Source of the DNA: Deltaproteobacteria bacterium
GTDB lineage: Bacteria > Myxococcota > Myxococcia > Myxococcales > SZAS-1
NCBI GenBank assembly: GCA_018266075.1
Contig: JAFEBB010000005.1
Span: 124,001-188,000 of the forward strand
Reading direction: 5' to 3'
Length of the DNA stretch: 64,000 bases
Positions 40,952 through 50,520 of this stretch are shown in pieces. The notes under the pieces were generated by a model that saw nothing but the letters and a program-made list of their open reading frames with translations, was not told the origin of the DNA and searched no databases. A program made the position numbers and the translations under genes. The number at the start of each line of letters is the position of its first letter. Positions within the stretch are counted from its first letter, which is position 1.

Positions 40952-41320
40952 TTGCTTCACGAGGTCTTGCGCGGGCTCATCGCCCAGTCTGACGGCTCCG
41001 GCTGGAGCAGCCTGTTCTTCCCGGCTGCCATCGTGGCGGTGATGTACTTCCTCTTGCTGCGCCCGCAGCAGAAGGCCGCTCGAGATCAGCAGAGCCTCGT
41101 GGCCACGCTGAAGAAGGACGACGAGGTGGTCACCTCGTCGGGAATCCTCGGAAAGATCTACGCGGTCGCCGACAAGGTGGTCACGCTGGAAGTGGCCAAC
41201 GGCGTCCGCATCCGGGTTTTGAAGACGTTCATCCAGGCGAAGCAGTCGAGCGCAGCCGAGGCCGACGCTACCGCCAAGAAAGACGCCGACGACAAGGCGG
41301 CTTCCAAGGAGGGCAAGTAA
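40952..41320 (+). CDS. yajC: Preprotein translocase subunit YajC
   Basis: A 122-residue membrane protein of the Sec accessory complex. One transmembrane helix (LFFPAAIVAVMYFLLLRPQQKAARDQQ) carries the diagnostic LLRPQQK, followed by the small beta domain (KKDDEVVTSSGILGKIYAVADKVVTLEVANGVRIRVLKTFIQ). The tail is lengthened with Ala/Lys/Asp. The start is TTG with GGAG eight bases upstream. It is directly followed by secD. Confidence 0.95.
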   Translation: MLHEVLRGLIAQSDGSGWSSLFFPAAIVAVMYFLLLRPQQKAARDQQSLVATLKKDDEVVTSSGILGKIYAVADKVVTLEVANGVRIRVLKTFIQAKQSSAAEADATAKKDADDKAASKEGK

Positions 41321-43090
41321 GTGGATCGCGCCTGGTGGGCGAAAGTGCTGATGATCGTCGGGATCACGGCAATCGCGACGTGGTACCTCATCCCGACCTT
41401 TTTCTACTTCAAGCTGCCGGCCGACGTGCGCAACGACACGGAGGTCCTGCAGAAGGCGCTTCCTTCATGGGCGCCCTCGGCCAAGCACAAGCTCAACCTC
41501 GGCCTCGACCTCCAGGGTGGCATCCACCTGGTGATGCGCGTGGACGTGGACAAGGCGCTGCGGACGAAGACCGAGACGCGCACCGAGCAGATCAAGAGCA
41601 CGCTCAAGGACAAGAACATCGCCGGCGCCGAGGCCAAGGCCCTGCCGGATGATCTGCGCGTGCAGCTGACCTTCAACAACGCCGACTCTGCGAAGTCGGC
41701 CGAGAAGATCATCAGCGACTACTACCAGGACATGCACGTGGCGTCGGGCACCGACACCACCGTGCTCCTGGCCTTCAACGACCAGGACATCAAGCGCGCC
41801 AAGACCGACGCGGTGGACCAGGCGGTGAAGACCATCCGCAACCGCGTGGACCAGTTCGGCGTGGCCGAGCCGGAGATCTCCAAGCGCGGCTCCGACAGCA
41901 TCAGCATCGAGCTCCCCGGCCTCAAGGACCCGGAGCGCGTGAAGGACCTGATCGGCCAGACGGCGCAGCTGCAGTTCAAGATCGTCGACGACGACAACAC
42001 CGAGGCCCAGAACCTCTTCAGCGACGTGCAGCTCCCGCCGGGCGTGACCCTCTGCGCGCGCTCGAACCACTGCGCCAACGCCGAGAACGTGCCGTTCTTG
42101 CAGGGGCCGGATCGCAAGGTGCTCAAGGAGCTCACCCAGGGCAAGGCGCCTGAGGGCGACGAAATCGCGCTGGAGAAGCAGGAGTCGCCGGGCCAGGCGC
42201 CCACGTACCGCACCTATCTCTTGAAGTCGAAGACCGAGGCCACCGGCGAGAACCTCATCGACGCGCATGCCGCGCTCGACCAGACCGGCGGTGGGCGGCC
42301 GTATGTGAGCTTCGAGTGGAACCCGCTGGGCGCTCAGGACTTCGAGCGCCTCACCGAGAACAACATCCGCCACCGCATGGCCATCATCCTCGATGACCAG
42401 GTGATGAGCGCGCCCGTGATCCAGTCGAAGATCTCGGCCCACGGCCAGATCACCCTGGGCAGCAACAAGGACTACAACGCGCTGCTCGCGGAGGCGCAGG
42501 ATCTCTCGCTGGTGCTCAAGAGCGGCGCGCTGCCGGCGCCGGTGACCATCGGCGAAGAGCGCACCGTGGGCGCGAGCCTGGGTGAGGAGCTCATCTCGCG
42601 CGGCTGGAAGAGCTGCGCGCTGGGCATCCTGCTCGTGGTCATCTTCATGGCGCTCTACTACAAGCTCACCGGCGTGATCGCCGACCTGGCGCTCGTGCTC
42701 AACGCGCTGCTGGTGCTCGCGGTGATGGCGCTCTTCAACTCCACGCTCTCGCTGCCGGGCATCGCGGGCTTCGTACTCACCCTCGGCATCGCGGTGGACG
42801 CGAACGTGCTCATCAACGAGCGCATCCGCGAGGAGACGCGCGCGGGCCGCACGCCGCGCGGCGCGGTGGAGCAGGGCTACGGGCGCGCGTTCTGGACCAT
42901 CTTCGACGCGCACGTCACCTCGCTCATCGCCGGCTTCGTGCTGCGGCAGTACGGCACGGGCCCCGTGCGCGGCTTCGCCACTACACTCATCATCGGCATC
43001 CTCGCTTCGCTCTTCACGTCGATTGTCGTGACGCGCGTGTGCGTGGATTACCTGCTCAAGAACGTCTTCGCGAAGAAGATCTCGGTCTAA
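41321..43090 (+). CDS. secD: Protein translocase subunit SecD
   Basis: A 589-residue RND-type membrane protein that, with SecF, uses the proton gradient to complete protein export. It has an N-terminal helix, a large periplasmic P1 region with LNLGLDLQGGIHLVMRVDVD and QTIRNRVDQFGVAEPEI-type sequence (here KTIRNRVDQFGVAEPEI), and six-helix C-terminal RND core (GVIADLALVLNALLVLAVMALF, IAGFVLTLGIAVDANVLINERIREE, a canonical SecD motif). It starts with GTG 1 base after yajC ends. The periplasmic domain is somewhat longer than in E. coli-like short homologues. Confidence 0.97.
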   Translation: MDRAWWAKVLMIVGITAIATWYLIPTFFYFKLPADVRNDTEVLQKALPSWAPSAKHKLNLGLDLQGGIHLVMRVDVDKALRTKTETRTEQIKSTLKDKNIAGAEAKALPDDLRVQLTFNNADSAKSAEKIISDYYQDMHVASGTDTTVLLAFNDQDIKRAKTDAVDQAVKTIRNRVDQFGVAEPEISKRGSDSISIELPGLKDPERVKDLIGQTAQLQFKIVDDDNTEAQNLFSDVQLPPGVTLCARSNHCANAENVPFLQGPDRKVLKELTQGKAPEGDEIALEKQESPGQAPTYRTYLLKSKTEATGENLIDAHAALDQTGGGRPYVSFEWNPLGAQDFERLTENNIRHRMAIILDDQVMSAPVIQSKISAHGQITLGSNKDYNALLAEAQDLSLVLKSGALPAPVTIGEERTVGASLGEELISRGWKSCALGILLVVIFMALYYKLTGVIADLALVLNALLVLAVMALFNSTLSLPGIAGFVLTLGIAVDANVLINERIREETRAGRTPRGAVEQGYGRAFWTIFDAHVTSLIAGFVLRQYGTGPVRGFATTLIIGILASLFTSIVVTRVCVDYLLKNVFAKKISV

Positions 43091-43114
43091 GCACCGACCG
43101 ACCCGGGAAATGTG

Positions 43115-44329
43115 ATGGAACTGATCAAGCACAACCCCAACATCGACTTCATCAAGTACCGCAAGGTCGCGGTCTTCGGGTCGCTCGCGGTGAACCTCTT
43201 CGTCCTCATTCTGCTCGCCGTACGCGGGTTGAACATGGGCGTGGACTTCGCGGGTGGCTCGGAGCTCGAGGCGCACTTCACCAGGCCCGTCTCGGCCAGT
43301 GACGTCCGCAAGGCCGTGGAGAGCGCGGGCTTCAAGGAGCCGCAGGTGCAGGAGTACGGCGCCGCGGAGGAGCACGCGTTCCTGATCCGCATCGGCAAGG
43401 TGTCGATCGTGACGCCGGAGCAGGCCAGCCAGGTGGAGGCCGCGGTGAAGAGCGCGCTCGGCACCGACCTCGCCGATTACCGCTTTGACCCGGACCAGGG
43501 CGACAAGTTCGAGGTCCGCACCAAGGGCGGCACGGACACCAAGACTGCGCCCGATGAGAAGGCTCTGCGCGCGGCCATCGAGGGCAAGGGTGTGGGGGTG
43601 ATGGGCGTGACCGTGAAGCCCGAGCCCAACGGCCAGGGCTTCAACGTGGAGATCACCACCCGCGGCGTGGCCAGCAAGCTCGAGACGGCATTCAGCCAGC
43701 TCAACGGCACCGGTACGGCCACCGCGAACCCGAACGACGAGATCATCCGCCGCATCGACTACGTGGGCCCGCAGGTCGGTAAGGAGCTGCGCAACCGCGG
43801 AATCATGGCGGTCGTCTACGCCATGGTGTCGATCCTCTTGTACGTGTTCTTCCGCTTCGACTTCCGGTTCGCGCCGGGCGGCGTGGTGGCCTTGATTCAC
43901 GACGTGGTCGTGGTGCTCGGCTACTACGTGGTGAGCCACCGCGAGTTCAACCTCATCGCGGTGTCGGTGCTGCTCACCATCGTGGGCTACAGCATCAACG
44001 ACACCATCGTCGTCTACGACCGCATCCGCGAGAACATGCAGAAGCTCCGCGGCAAGGACTTCCCCACCATCATCAACATCAGCATCAACGAGACGCTCTC
44101 GCGCACCATCCTCACCTCGGGCGCGACGGCGCTGTCGCTGGTGGGCCTGCTGTTCTTCAGCGTGGGCTCCATCTGGGACTTCGCCATGGCGATGATGGTG
44201 GGCATCATCACCGGCACGTACTCGTCGATCTACATCGCCAGCCCGGTGACCATCTGGCTCGAGGAGCAGTTCGGCCGCCACGGCCACCTCTCGGGCAGCT
44301 CGGGCAACCAGAAGACCGCCGCGGCGTAA
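43115..44329 (+). CDS. secF: Protein translocase subunit SecF
   Basis: About 404 residues. The family signature is seen in MGVDFAGGSELEAHF, and the RND helices carry LIAVSVLLTIVGYSINDTIVVYDRIREN and the following TSGATALSLVGLLFFSVGSIWDFA. An unusual insertion of about 100 residues (43400-43760) lengthens the periplasmic domain compared with E. coli SecF. ATG 43115 is preferred over the GTG immediately before it. It closes the yajC-secD-secF operon and is followed by a strong hairpin. Confidence 0.95.
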   Translation: MELIKHNPNIDFIKYRKVAVFGSLAVNLFVLILLAVRGLNMGVDFAGGSELEAHFTRPVSASDVRKAVESAGFKEPQVQEYGAAEEHAFLIRIGKVSIVTPEQASQVEAAVKSALGTDLADYRFDPDQGDKFEVRTKGGTDTKTAPDEKALRAAIEGKGVGVMGVTVKPEPNGQGFNVEITTRGVASKLETAFSQLNGTGTATANPNDEIIRRIDYVGPQVGKELRNRGIMAVVYAMVSILLYVFFRFDFRFAPGGVVALIHDVVVVLGYYVVSHREFNLIAVSVLLTIVGYSINDTIVVYDRIRENMQKLRGKDFPTIINISINETLSRTILTSGATALSLVGLLFFSVGSIWDFAMAMMVGIITGTYSSIYIASPVTIWLEEQFGRHGHLSGSSGNQKTAAA

Positions 44330-44349
44330 GCAAGCCGACGTGCGAGGGG

Positions 44350-44380
44350 ACGCCGATCTGGGCCTGGCCCGGGTCGGCGT
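44350..44380 (+). terminator. Terminator-like hairpin after secF
   Basis: ACGCCGA at 44350-44356 pairs with TCGGCGT at 44374-44380; inside, GGGC and GCCC form a second stem over CTG. The sequence TCTCGTTTCC follows, so the U-tract is imperfect. It starts 20 bases after the secF stop. Confidence 0.6.
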
Positions 44381-44452
44381 TCTCGTTTCCGGGGAAATGT
44401 GGCCGGCCTAGACTGGGTTCTGGGTTGGCCCAATTCCAGGCCGGAGCCTCTC

Positions 44453-45673
44453 GTGCCCCACCAGCTCGACGACAAGCCCCGCCTTCGCTCCTGCGAGCCG
44501 CGCCCGCTCAAGCAGAGCCGCGACGGCATGGAGGTCGCGCTCCGCGACGTGATGGGCATCGCGCCGGGCATGATCGCGCTCTCGGGCACGGCCTACGCCA
44601 TCGCCGCGCACTTCGACGGCCGCAACACGCTGCGCGACATCCAGACCGCCATCGCCCGCGACAACCAGGGCCTGCGCGTGGACGCCAAGGTGCTCTGCAA
44701 CCTGGCCGACGAGCTCGATCGGGCGGGCTTTCTGGAGGGGCCCGCGTTCGAAGCGCTTCGTGCGAAGGTCCTCGCCGAGTTTCGTGCGAACCCCATTCGC
44801 GAGGCCGTCTGCGCGGGCGGCAGCTATCCGGACGACCCGGCCGAGCTGCGGCGATTTCTCGATCGCTTCTTCACGCATCCCCAGGGCCCGGGCGACGGCG
44901 GCAAGGCTGGGGCGGGCAAGCCGGTGCGCGCGCTGGTGGCGCCGCACATCGACCTCCACCGCGGCGGGCCGTGCTACGCGCACGCGTACCGCGCGCTGCG
45001 CGAGGGCTGCGACGCCGATTTGTTCGTCGTCTTCGGCACCGCGCACGCCACGCCCAGGCGGCTCTTCACGCTCACGCGCAAGTCCTACGACACGCCGCTG
45101 GGTGCGGTGCAGACCGACCAGAACGTCGTGGACGCGCTCGCGGCCGAGCTGGGTGAAGACGAGCTCTTCGGCGACGAGCTGGTGCACCGACAAGAGCACT
45201 CGTGCGAGTTCCAGATCCTCTGGCTCAAGCACCTCTTCGGCGAGCGGAAGATCACCGCGGTGCCCGTGCTGTGCTCGAGCATCGATCACCTGTCGAAGCC
45301 CTCCGAGCGCGTGTCGAAGTTCGTGAAGGCGCTGCAGAAGGCGGTGAAGGGCCGCAAGGTCTGCTTCATCGCCGGCGCGGACCTGGCCCACATCGGCGTG
45401 ATGTACGGCGACCCGCGCGGCGCCACGCCGGCCGAGCTCGCCGGCTTCAAGCAGGACGACCTGGGCACGGTGAAGCACTACTGCGGCGCGGACGCGCACA
45501 AATTTGCGATCGACGCGCGCCGCAACGGCGACCAGCGCCGGCTCTGCGGCACGGCGCCGATGTTCGTGACCAAGCTGGCTGTCGGTGAGGAGGCGCCCGG
45601 CGAGCTGCTCGACTACGGGCAGTGGACCGACGGCACGGACTCCGTCTCGTACTGCGCGGTGCGGATCGGCTGA
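44453..45673 (+). CDS. Memo-family (AmmeMemoRadiSam system protein B) with N-terminal extension
   Basis: A 406-residue protein. The Memo domain is recognisable from about residue 115: AGGSYPDDPAELRRFLDRFF, VAPHIDLHRGGPCYAHAYRAL, VFGTAHA, HRQEHSCEFQILWLKHLFG and GADLAHIG, which supply the conserved His/Cys metal residues. About 110 extra N-terminal residues resemble a PqqD-like or winged-helix domain (ALSGTAYAIAAHFDGRNTLRDIQTAIA). The usual partners AmmeMemoRadiSam A and the radical SAM protein are not nearby. The function is unknown; Memo is linked to metal-dependent redox chemistry. The start is GTG 44453, chosen because it avoids the terminator region. Confidence 0.85.
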   Translation: MPHQLDDKPRLRSCEPRPLKQSRDGMEVALRDVMGIAPGMIALSGTAYAIAAHFDGRNTLRDIQTAIARDNQGLRVDAKVLCNLADELDRAGFLEGPAFEALRAKVLAEFRANPIREAVCAGGSYPDDPAELRRFLDRFFTHPQGPGDGGKAGAGKPVRALVAPHIDLHRGGPCYAHAYRALREGCDADLFVVFGTAHATPRRLFTLTRKSYDTPLGAVQTDQNVVDALAAELGEDELFGDELVHRQEHSCEFQILWLKHLFGERKITAVPVLCSSIDHLSKPSERVSKFVKALQKAVKGRKVCFIAGADLAHIGVMYGDPRGATPAELAGFKQDDLGTVKHYCGADAHKFAIDARRNGDQRRLCGTAPMFVTKLAVGEEAPGELLDYGQWTDGTDSVSYCAVRIG

Positions 45674-45684
45674 GATCCTGGCGA

Positions 45685-46533
45685 ATGGACGCGTCGAGCG
45701 CTAAATCGGGCCGCATGGCTGAGGGCTACCTTCACGGCTTCACGTCGGCGGAGCAGCAGCGTTTGCTCGAGCAGGCCGACTTCCTCGCGCCCTGGGTCTT
45801 CGACGGGTTGCCGCTGCCAGCGCGCGGGCGGCTCCTCGAGGTGGGCGCAGGCGTGGGCGCGGAGACGCGGCACCTGCTGCAGCGGACGACCGCGCAGATC
45901 ACGACCGTGGAGTTCGACGCGCGCCAGCTGGAGCTGCAGCACAAGATCCTCGCCGGACCGATTGCAGAGAAGCGCGTCCTTCCTTTGCGCGCCGACGCAC
46001 GTGCGATGCCGCTCGAGCCCGACTCCTTCGACGGCGCCTTCATCTGCTGGGTGCTGGAGCACGTGCCCGGGCCGGACGCCGTGCTGCGCGACGTGCTGCG
46101 CGTGCTCAAGCCCGGCGCGACCGTGTGCATCGCCGAGGTTCATAACCAAAGCTTTACATTGCTTCCCCGCGACGAGCGGCTCATGGAGTTCTGGGCCGCC
46201 GTGAACCAGACGCAGGTCTCGCTTGGCGGCGATCCGTACGTGGGCGCGCGGCTGGGCGGGCTGCTGTCGGGGGCGGGGTATACGGATAGCAGCATCCGGT
46301 TCGTGCCCGTCCAGGGCGATCAGCGCGACCCGAAGCGGCGCGCGGAGATCCTGGGCTACTTCAATCGGCTGCTGCGCTCGGCCGTTCCAGCCGTGGCCGC
46401 GACCCAGGTCAAGCCCGAGGCCGAGCTGCACGGGGTGCTCGACGCCGCCTTTGGCCGCGCGCTCGCCGAGCCCGACTCGGTCTTCCTCTACACCTTTGCC
46501 CGCGCCACCGCGCGGAAGCCGGAGCACCCGTGA
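45685..46533 (+). CDS. Class I SAM-dependent methyltransferase
   Basis: A 282-residue methyltransferase with motif I LLEVGAGVGAETRHLL, the acidic end TTVEFDARQLELQ, LRADARAMPLEPDSFDGAFICWVLEHVPGP and the post-motif LRVLKPGATVCIAEV. The substrate is unknown. An internal start at 45715 (MAEGYLHG) is possible. Its GTG-starting downstream neighbour overlaps its stop, so they are coupled. A near-match to the TAAC-N6-GTTA dyad lies inside it at 46143. Confidence 0.85.
   Translation: MDASSAKSGRMAEGYLHGFTSAEQQRLLEQADFLAPWVFDGLPLPARGRLLEVGAGVGAETRHLLQRTTAQITTVEFDARQLELQHKILAGPIAEKRVLPLRADARAMPLEPDSFDGAFICWVLEHVPGPDAVLRDVLRVLKPGATVCIAEVHNQSFTLLPRDERLMEFWAAVNQTQVSLGGDPYVGARLGGLLSGAGYTDSSIRFVPVQGDQRDPKRRAEILGYFNRLLRSAVPAVAATQVKPEAELHGVLDAAFGRALAEPDSVFLYTFARATARKPEHP
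46143..46156. other. Near-match to the TAAC-N6-GTTA dyad (intragenic)
   Basis: TAACCAAAGCTTTA within the methyltransferase gene, one mismatch from the dyad and a good fit to TAACCRRANNGTTA. It lies in a visibly AT-rich patch of a GC-rich gene. Confidence 0.35.
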
Positions 46534-46856
46534 GCACGCTCTCCACCTGGCTCGTCACGATGACGGGCGTCATCGCCGCCACCATGACCACCGGCAGCTG
46601 GGTGCCGCAGGCGGTGCGCACCATCCGCACCAAGAGCGCCGGCGACTTCGCCTGGAGCTACCTGCTGTTCTTCGGCACCGGCGTGTTCCTCTGGCTGCTC
46701 TACGGCGTGTTCCGCCGCGACGTGGCCCTCATGGGCTGCAATGGCGTGACCTTCCTGCTCGTGGCGCGCATCGGCCTGGTGAAGTGGCAGGTGGAGCGCG
46801 AGGCCAAGAGCGCCGCGGCCAAGGTGCAGCCCGAACCGCGCCGGGACGCGGCCTAG
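46530..46856 (+). CDS. SemiSWEET-family PQ-loop sugar transporter
   Basis: A 108-residue membrane protein with three helices and the PQ-loop motif GSWVPQAVRTIRTKSAGDFAW, then the helices SYLLFFGTGVFLWLLYGVF and LMGCNGVTFLLVARIGLV. SemiSWEETs dimerise to a six-helix sugar channel. It starts with GTG overlapping the methyltransferase stop (GTGA) and has a short charged tail. Confidence 0.9.
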   Translation: MSTLSTWLVTMTGVIAATMTTGSWVPQAVRTIRTKSAGDFAWSYLLFFGTGVFLWLLYGVFRRDVALMGCNGVTFLLVARIGLVKWQVEREAKSAAAKVQPEPRRDAA

Positions 46857-46857
46857 T

Positions 46858-47736
46858 CTAGCTGGCCTTGTCGGTGCCCTTGGCCACGGGCTCCGGACGC
46901 GGCAGCGGCGAGCTCCGCAAAAGGAACGACTCCACGGCCGCGTTGAAGAGCGGCGCCGAGGCCAGGTTCATGCCGTGCGTGGCGCCCGCGAGGATCTCCA
47001 GCCGCGCGCCGGGGATGAGCTTGGCGAGCATGCGACCTTGATCCAGCGGGCTGAGCGCATCCGCGCTGCCGGCGAGCACCAGCGTGGGCGCCACGATGCG
47101 CCGCAGCTCCTCGCGCGCGTCGTGGGTGAGCAGCGCCCAGAGCTGGCCCACGGCGCCCAGGTCGCTCGAGCCGAGCTCGGTGCGAAGATCCCAGCCGCGG
47201 TCGAGGATGGCCTGGCCCTCGGCATCGAGTGGCTCGTCGGCGACCACGTGGCTCTCCCAGGCCGCGCGCAGCGCCTTCTCGAACGCCGCGCGCCCGCCGA
47301 AGCCCGAGCGCGCCCAGCCCGTCACCGACATCGCCGTGAGCTTGGCCACGCGGCGCCGAAGCGCCTGGTCCGCGTGCGAGAACGTGGCCGCGAGCACCAT
47401 CGCGCCCACGCGCTCCGGGCGCGAGATGGCGATGCGCTGGCAGATCATGCCGCCCATGGACACGCCGAGCAGATCCGCGCGCGGGAGCGCGAGGTGGTCC
47501 ATCAAATCGAGGGCGTCCTGGGCGAGGTCGGGGATCGCCCAGGGCAGGGGAGGCACGCTGCTGCGCCCGGCGCCGCGGTTGTCGAAGCTCACCACCGTGC
47601 GGTGCTTGGCGAGAACGCGCGCCTGCAAGGCGAAGCCCTCCAGGGGCGCACCAAAGCCCATCACGCAGAGCAGCGGCGGGCCTTCGCCGGTGACCTCGTA
47701 GTGCAGGGTGGCGCGAGACAACCGGGCGACGGGCAT
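46858..47736 (-). CDS. Alpha/beta hydrolase
   Basis: A 292-residue hydrolase. The nucleophile elbow is GVSMGGM (about residues 92-98), preceded by FDNRGAGRSS; the acid lies in LVLAGSADALSPLD and the catalytic histidine in GATHGMNL. It resembles 3-oxoadipate enol-lactonase or haloperoxidase-type hydrolases, but specificity cannot be read from sequence. It sits 9 bases downstream of the M1 peptidase gene on the same strand, so the two are probably co-transcribed. Confidence 0.87.
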   Translation of the reverse strand: MPVARLSRATLHYEVTGEGPPLLCVMGFGAPLEGFALQARVLAKHRTVVSFDNRGAGRSSVPPLPWAIPDLAQDALDLMDHLALPRADLLGVSMGGMICQRIAISRPERVGAMVLAATFSHADQALRRRVAKLTAMSVTGWARSGFGGRAAFEKALRAAWESHVVADEPLDAEGQAILDRGWDLRTELGSSDLGAVGQLWALLTHDAREELRRIVAPTLVLAGSADALSPLDQGRMLAKLIPGARLEILAGATHGMNLASAPLFNAAVESFLLRSSPLPRPEPVAKGTDKAS

Positions 47737-47745
47737 GGGCGCGCT

Positions 47746-50271
47746 CTACTTGCCGAAGTTGCCCTTGAGCTTCTGCTTGGCCAGCGCGGAGATGCGCGGG
47801 TTGGTGCTCTTGGAGAGGTTGGTGAGCTCGGTCTTGGCGTTGGGCGTCTTCACGTCGTCGAGGAGGTTCATCCAGCGGGCGCGGGCCTCGTCGGCGATGT
47901 TCCCGTCGCTGGAGAAGATGGCCACCATCTGGGTGCCGCCGGCGCTGCGCACCAGCGCCTTGTTCTGCGAGAGCACGCGGATGACGCCCGCCTGCACCTC
48001 GGTGGACTCGCGATGCGCCTGGAGCTCGCTCTGCAGCACCGGCACCACCGCGGCGTCCTCCACCGCGGCCATGCCCTCGAGGATCGCCCGCCAGTAGGGC
48101 ACGCCGCGGTCGCTCTGGGTCTTGAGCGCGTCTTTGAGCGCCGCGATCGCGGGGCCGTCGCCGCGGTGGCCGAGGCCCAGCGCCGCGCCCTCCACGAGAT
48201 CGAGCGAGGCGTTCTTGTCCTTGAGCGGCTTGGTGAGCAGGCCCATCACCGAGGGATCCTCCACCTTGCCCAGGCACGCCAGGCCCGCGCGGCGCAGCTC
48301 GGCCATGCCCTGCGGATCGTCGGCCAGGCTCGCCGGCGAGACGGCCTGCTCCAGCACCGCGGAGGCGAGCGGCTCGGGGATCCGCTTGGCGGAGGTGTGC
48401 ACCAGCTCGCGCAACAGGCCGGCGCGCACGTAGGGCGAGTGATCGGTCTTGAGGGCGTGCGCCAGCGCGGAGAGCGCCTCGTTCGAGGGCGGCGGCCCCT
48501 TGCGCTCGGGATCGGCCAGCGTGCCCGCGAGCTCGAGGTCGGCCCAGAGGCGCGCCATCGCGTCGGGGTCCTTGGCGGCCTCGGCGGCGAGCGCCTCCAC
48601 CTTCTCGTTCGCGTCGATGCGCGCGAGCACGGTGTCGCCCTGGTTCCAGTCGAGCCACTCGGGCTCGGCAGGGAGGTTCATCTCCACCGTCTCCAGCGAC
48701 TTGGTGAGCGCGAGCGGCACGTCGAGGTGGAACGAGGGCTCGGCGGTGCGGTGCGCCACGATGGTGAGCGTGGCCGGGAAGATGACCTTCTTGCCCGCGT
48801 GGTTGGGCTTCTGCTCCACGTTGATGACCAGGTTGTGCGAGCCCTCCATCCAGCGGTGGGTCACCTTGAGCACCGGGTAGCCGGCCTCGCCGAGCCAGGC
48901 CTTCTTGAAGTCGGAGAGGCTCTTGCCCGAGGCGGTGGTCACGGCCTGGAAGAGCTCGTCGCTGGTGCCCGTGCCGTTGGCGTGCTCGGTGAGGTAGTTG
49001 CGCAGCGCCTTGCGGAAGGTCTCGCGGCCCACCTGCTTCTCCAGCATGCGCAGCACGGCGGCGCCCTTCTCGTAGGCGGCGTCGTCGAAGAGGTCCTCTT
49101 CCGTCGCGGCCGGTCCGGTGAGGGCGCGCGAGCGCGGGCCGTCCTCGAAGCGGAAGTAGTGGTCGCGGTCGTAGAGCATGGCGTCGATGAAGGCGGCGTC
49201 GTTCTTCAGCAAGTCCGTGGCGGCCACGCGGCTCAGGTAGGTGGCGAAGGCCTCGGAGAGCCACACCTCGCCCCAGTTCGCGGGCGTGACCGAGTCGCCG
49301 AACCACTGGTGGGCGAGCTCGTGGTGCACGAGGCGGGTGAGCTCGTTGCGGCTGGCGAGCGCGTCGGTCGGCGGCGCCGCTTCGGACGCGCGCAGGAACG
49401 TGGCGCCGGTGTTCTCCATGCCGTGCCAGGGGAACTGCGGCACGCCCACCTGCGCGTAGCGCGCCCAGGGGTAGGGCACCTGGAGGAAGTCGGCGAAGTA
49501 GGTCATGCCGGCCTTGGTGGCATCGATCACCGGGCCGAGCTTCGCCGCGTCGCCGGGCGCCGCGAGGAGCGTCGCGGGCACCGCCGCGCCCGTGATGGGC
49601 GTGCTCTCGAAGGGGCCGGCCGCCACCGCGAGCAGGTAGGTGCTCATCGGCTTGTCCTGCTTGAAGCTCACGCGGTGCTTGGCGGGGCCGTCGCCCTCGA
49701 CCTTCTCGTCGCCGGTGGGCTCGGTGTTGGAGACGACTTCGAGGTTGGCGTCGGTGGTGACGTTTACGTCGAACGTGGCCTTGTCGCCGGGGCGGTCGAT
49801 GCAGGGGAACATGCGGCGGGCGCCGTCGGGCTCGAACATCGTGTAGTAGACCGTGCGGCCGGCGTGCTCCGGGTCCTCGACCTTGATGAGGCCCATGCTG
49901 GCGCCGGGCTTGGCCTTGCCGTGCGCGGTCACCAGGAGCCGCAGCGACGCGCCCGCCTGGGCCTCGCTGGGCAGGGTGATGGCCAGCTGCTGCTTGCCGT
50001 CGGGAAGCGTGTTCACCGCGTGGGCGAGCTCGGTGTCGCCCTGCTTGACCGTGTTCACCTCGAGGTCCTGCACGTCGAGGTTCACCGTGCTGGTGGGCGC
50101 GGTGGGCGAGAGGGTCACGGCCACGGTGGTCTTGAAGTCGCCGCTCTGGCCGTCGAGCTCCAACGAGAGCGCGTAGTGGATGTCGCGGAAGTGCACCTCC
50201 GGCGGCTTGGGCGGCGGCGCCGGCTTGTGCTTGTTGGCGACGAGCAGGAAAGCGAGGGCGAGCACGTGCAT
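47746..50271 (-). CDS. M1-family zinc metallopeptidase (aminopeptidase N type) with HEAT-like C-terminus
   Basis: An 841-residue secreted or periplasmic peptidase. The exopeptidase motif GMEN is at 284-287 and the zinc site HEXXH at 317-321 (HELAH) with the third ligand E340 after exactly 18 residues. The N-terminal beta domain (residues 25-220) is followed by the thermolysin-like domain and a long helical region with HEAT-like repeats (VRAGLLRELVH, AIAALKDALKTQ). The N-terminus MHVLALAFLLVANKHK is short for a signal peptide but hydrophobic. ATG 50271 is preferred; the frame is open to 50364 without a credible start. Confidence 0.92.
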   Translation of the reverse strand: MHVLALAFLLVANKHKPAPPPKPPEVHFRDIHYALSLELDGQSGDFKTTVAVTLSPTAPTSTVNLDVQDLEVNTVKQGDTELAHAVNTLPDGKQQLAITLPSEAQAGASLRLLVTAHGKAKPGASMGLIKVEDPEHAGRTVYYTMFEPDGARRMFPCIDRPGDKATFDVNVTTDANLEVVSNTEPTGDEKVEGDGPAKHRVSFKQDKPMSTYLLAVAAGPFESTPITGAAVPATLLAAPGDAAKLGPVIDATKAGMTYFADFLQVPYPWARYAQVGVPQFPWHGMENTGATFLRASEAAPPTDALASRNELTRLVHHELAHQWFGDSVTPANWGEVWLSEAFATYLSRVAATDLLKNDAAFIDAMLYDRDHYFRFEDGPRSRALTGPAATEEDLFDDAAYEKGAAVLRMLEKQVGRETFRKALRNYLTEHANGTGTSDELFQAVTTASGKSLSDFKKAWLGEAGYPVLKVTHRWMEGSHNLVINVEQKPNHAGKKVIFPATLTIVAHRTAEPSFHLDVPLALTKSLETVEMNLPAEPEWLDWNQGDTVLARIDANEKVEALAAEAAKDPDAMARLWADLELAGTLADPERKGPPPSNEALSALAHALKTDHSPYVRAGLLRELVHTSAKRIPEPLASAVLEQAVSPASLADDPQGMAELRRAGLACLGKVEDPSVMGLLTKPLKDKNASLDLVEGAALGLGHRGDGPAIAALKDALKTQSDRGVPYWRAILEGMAAVEDAAVVPVLQSELQAHRESTEVQAGVIRVLSQNKALVRSAGGTQMVAIFSSDGNIADEARARWMNLLDDVKTPNAKTELTNLSKSTNPRISALAKQKLKGNFGK

Positions 50272-50520
50272 GGTGTCAACTCCATCGCCCAACTCCGGGC
50301 GCGGTGCCAGCACTTTCGCCGAGGGCGAGCGGCCCGTCGAGCGAAATGATAAGGATATCAGCATCGCAGAAGCGGCCGAGCGGTTTTCTGCCCGCGCGCC
50401 AGCGGGTGCGCTTGCAGGGAAGCGCGGTGCCCACCCATGCCGAACCCGGGACCGGAGCGCCCGCGGCGCGCCCTGGCACGGCCAATGCTCGAGTGCCCAT
50501 CCGGGGAGCGGAGGGGCGCA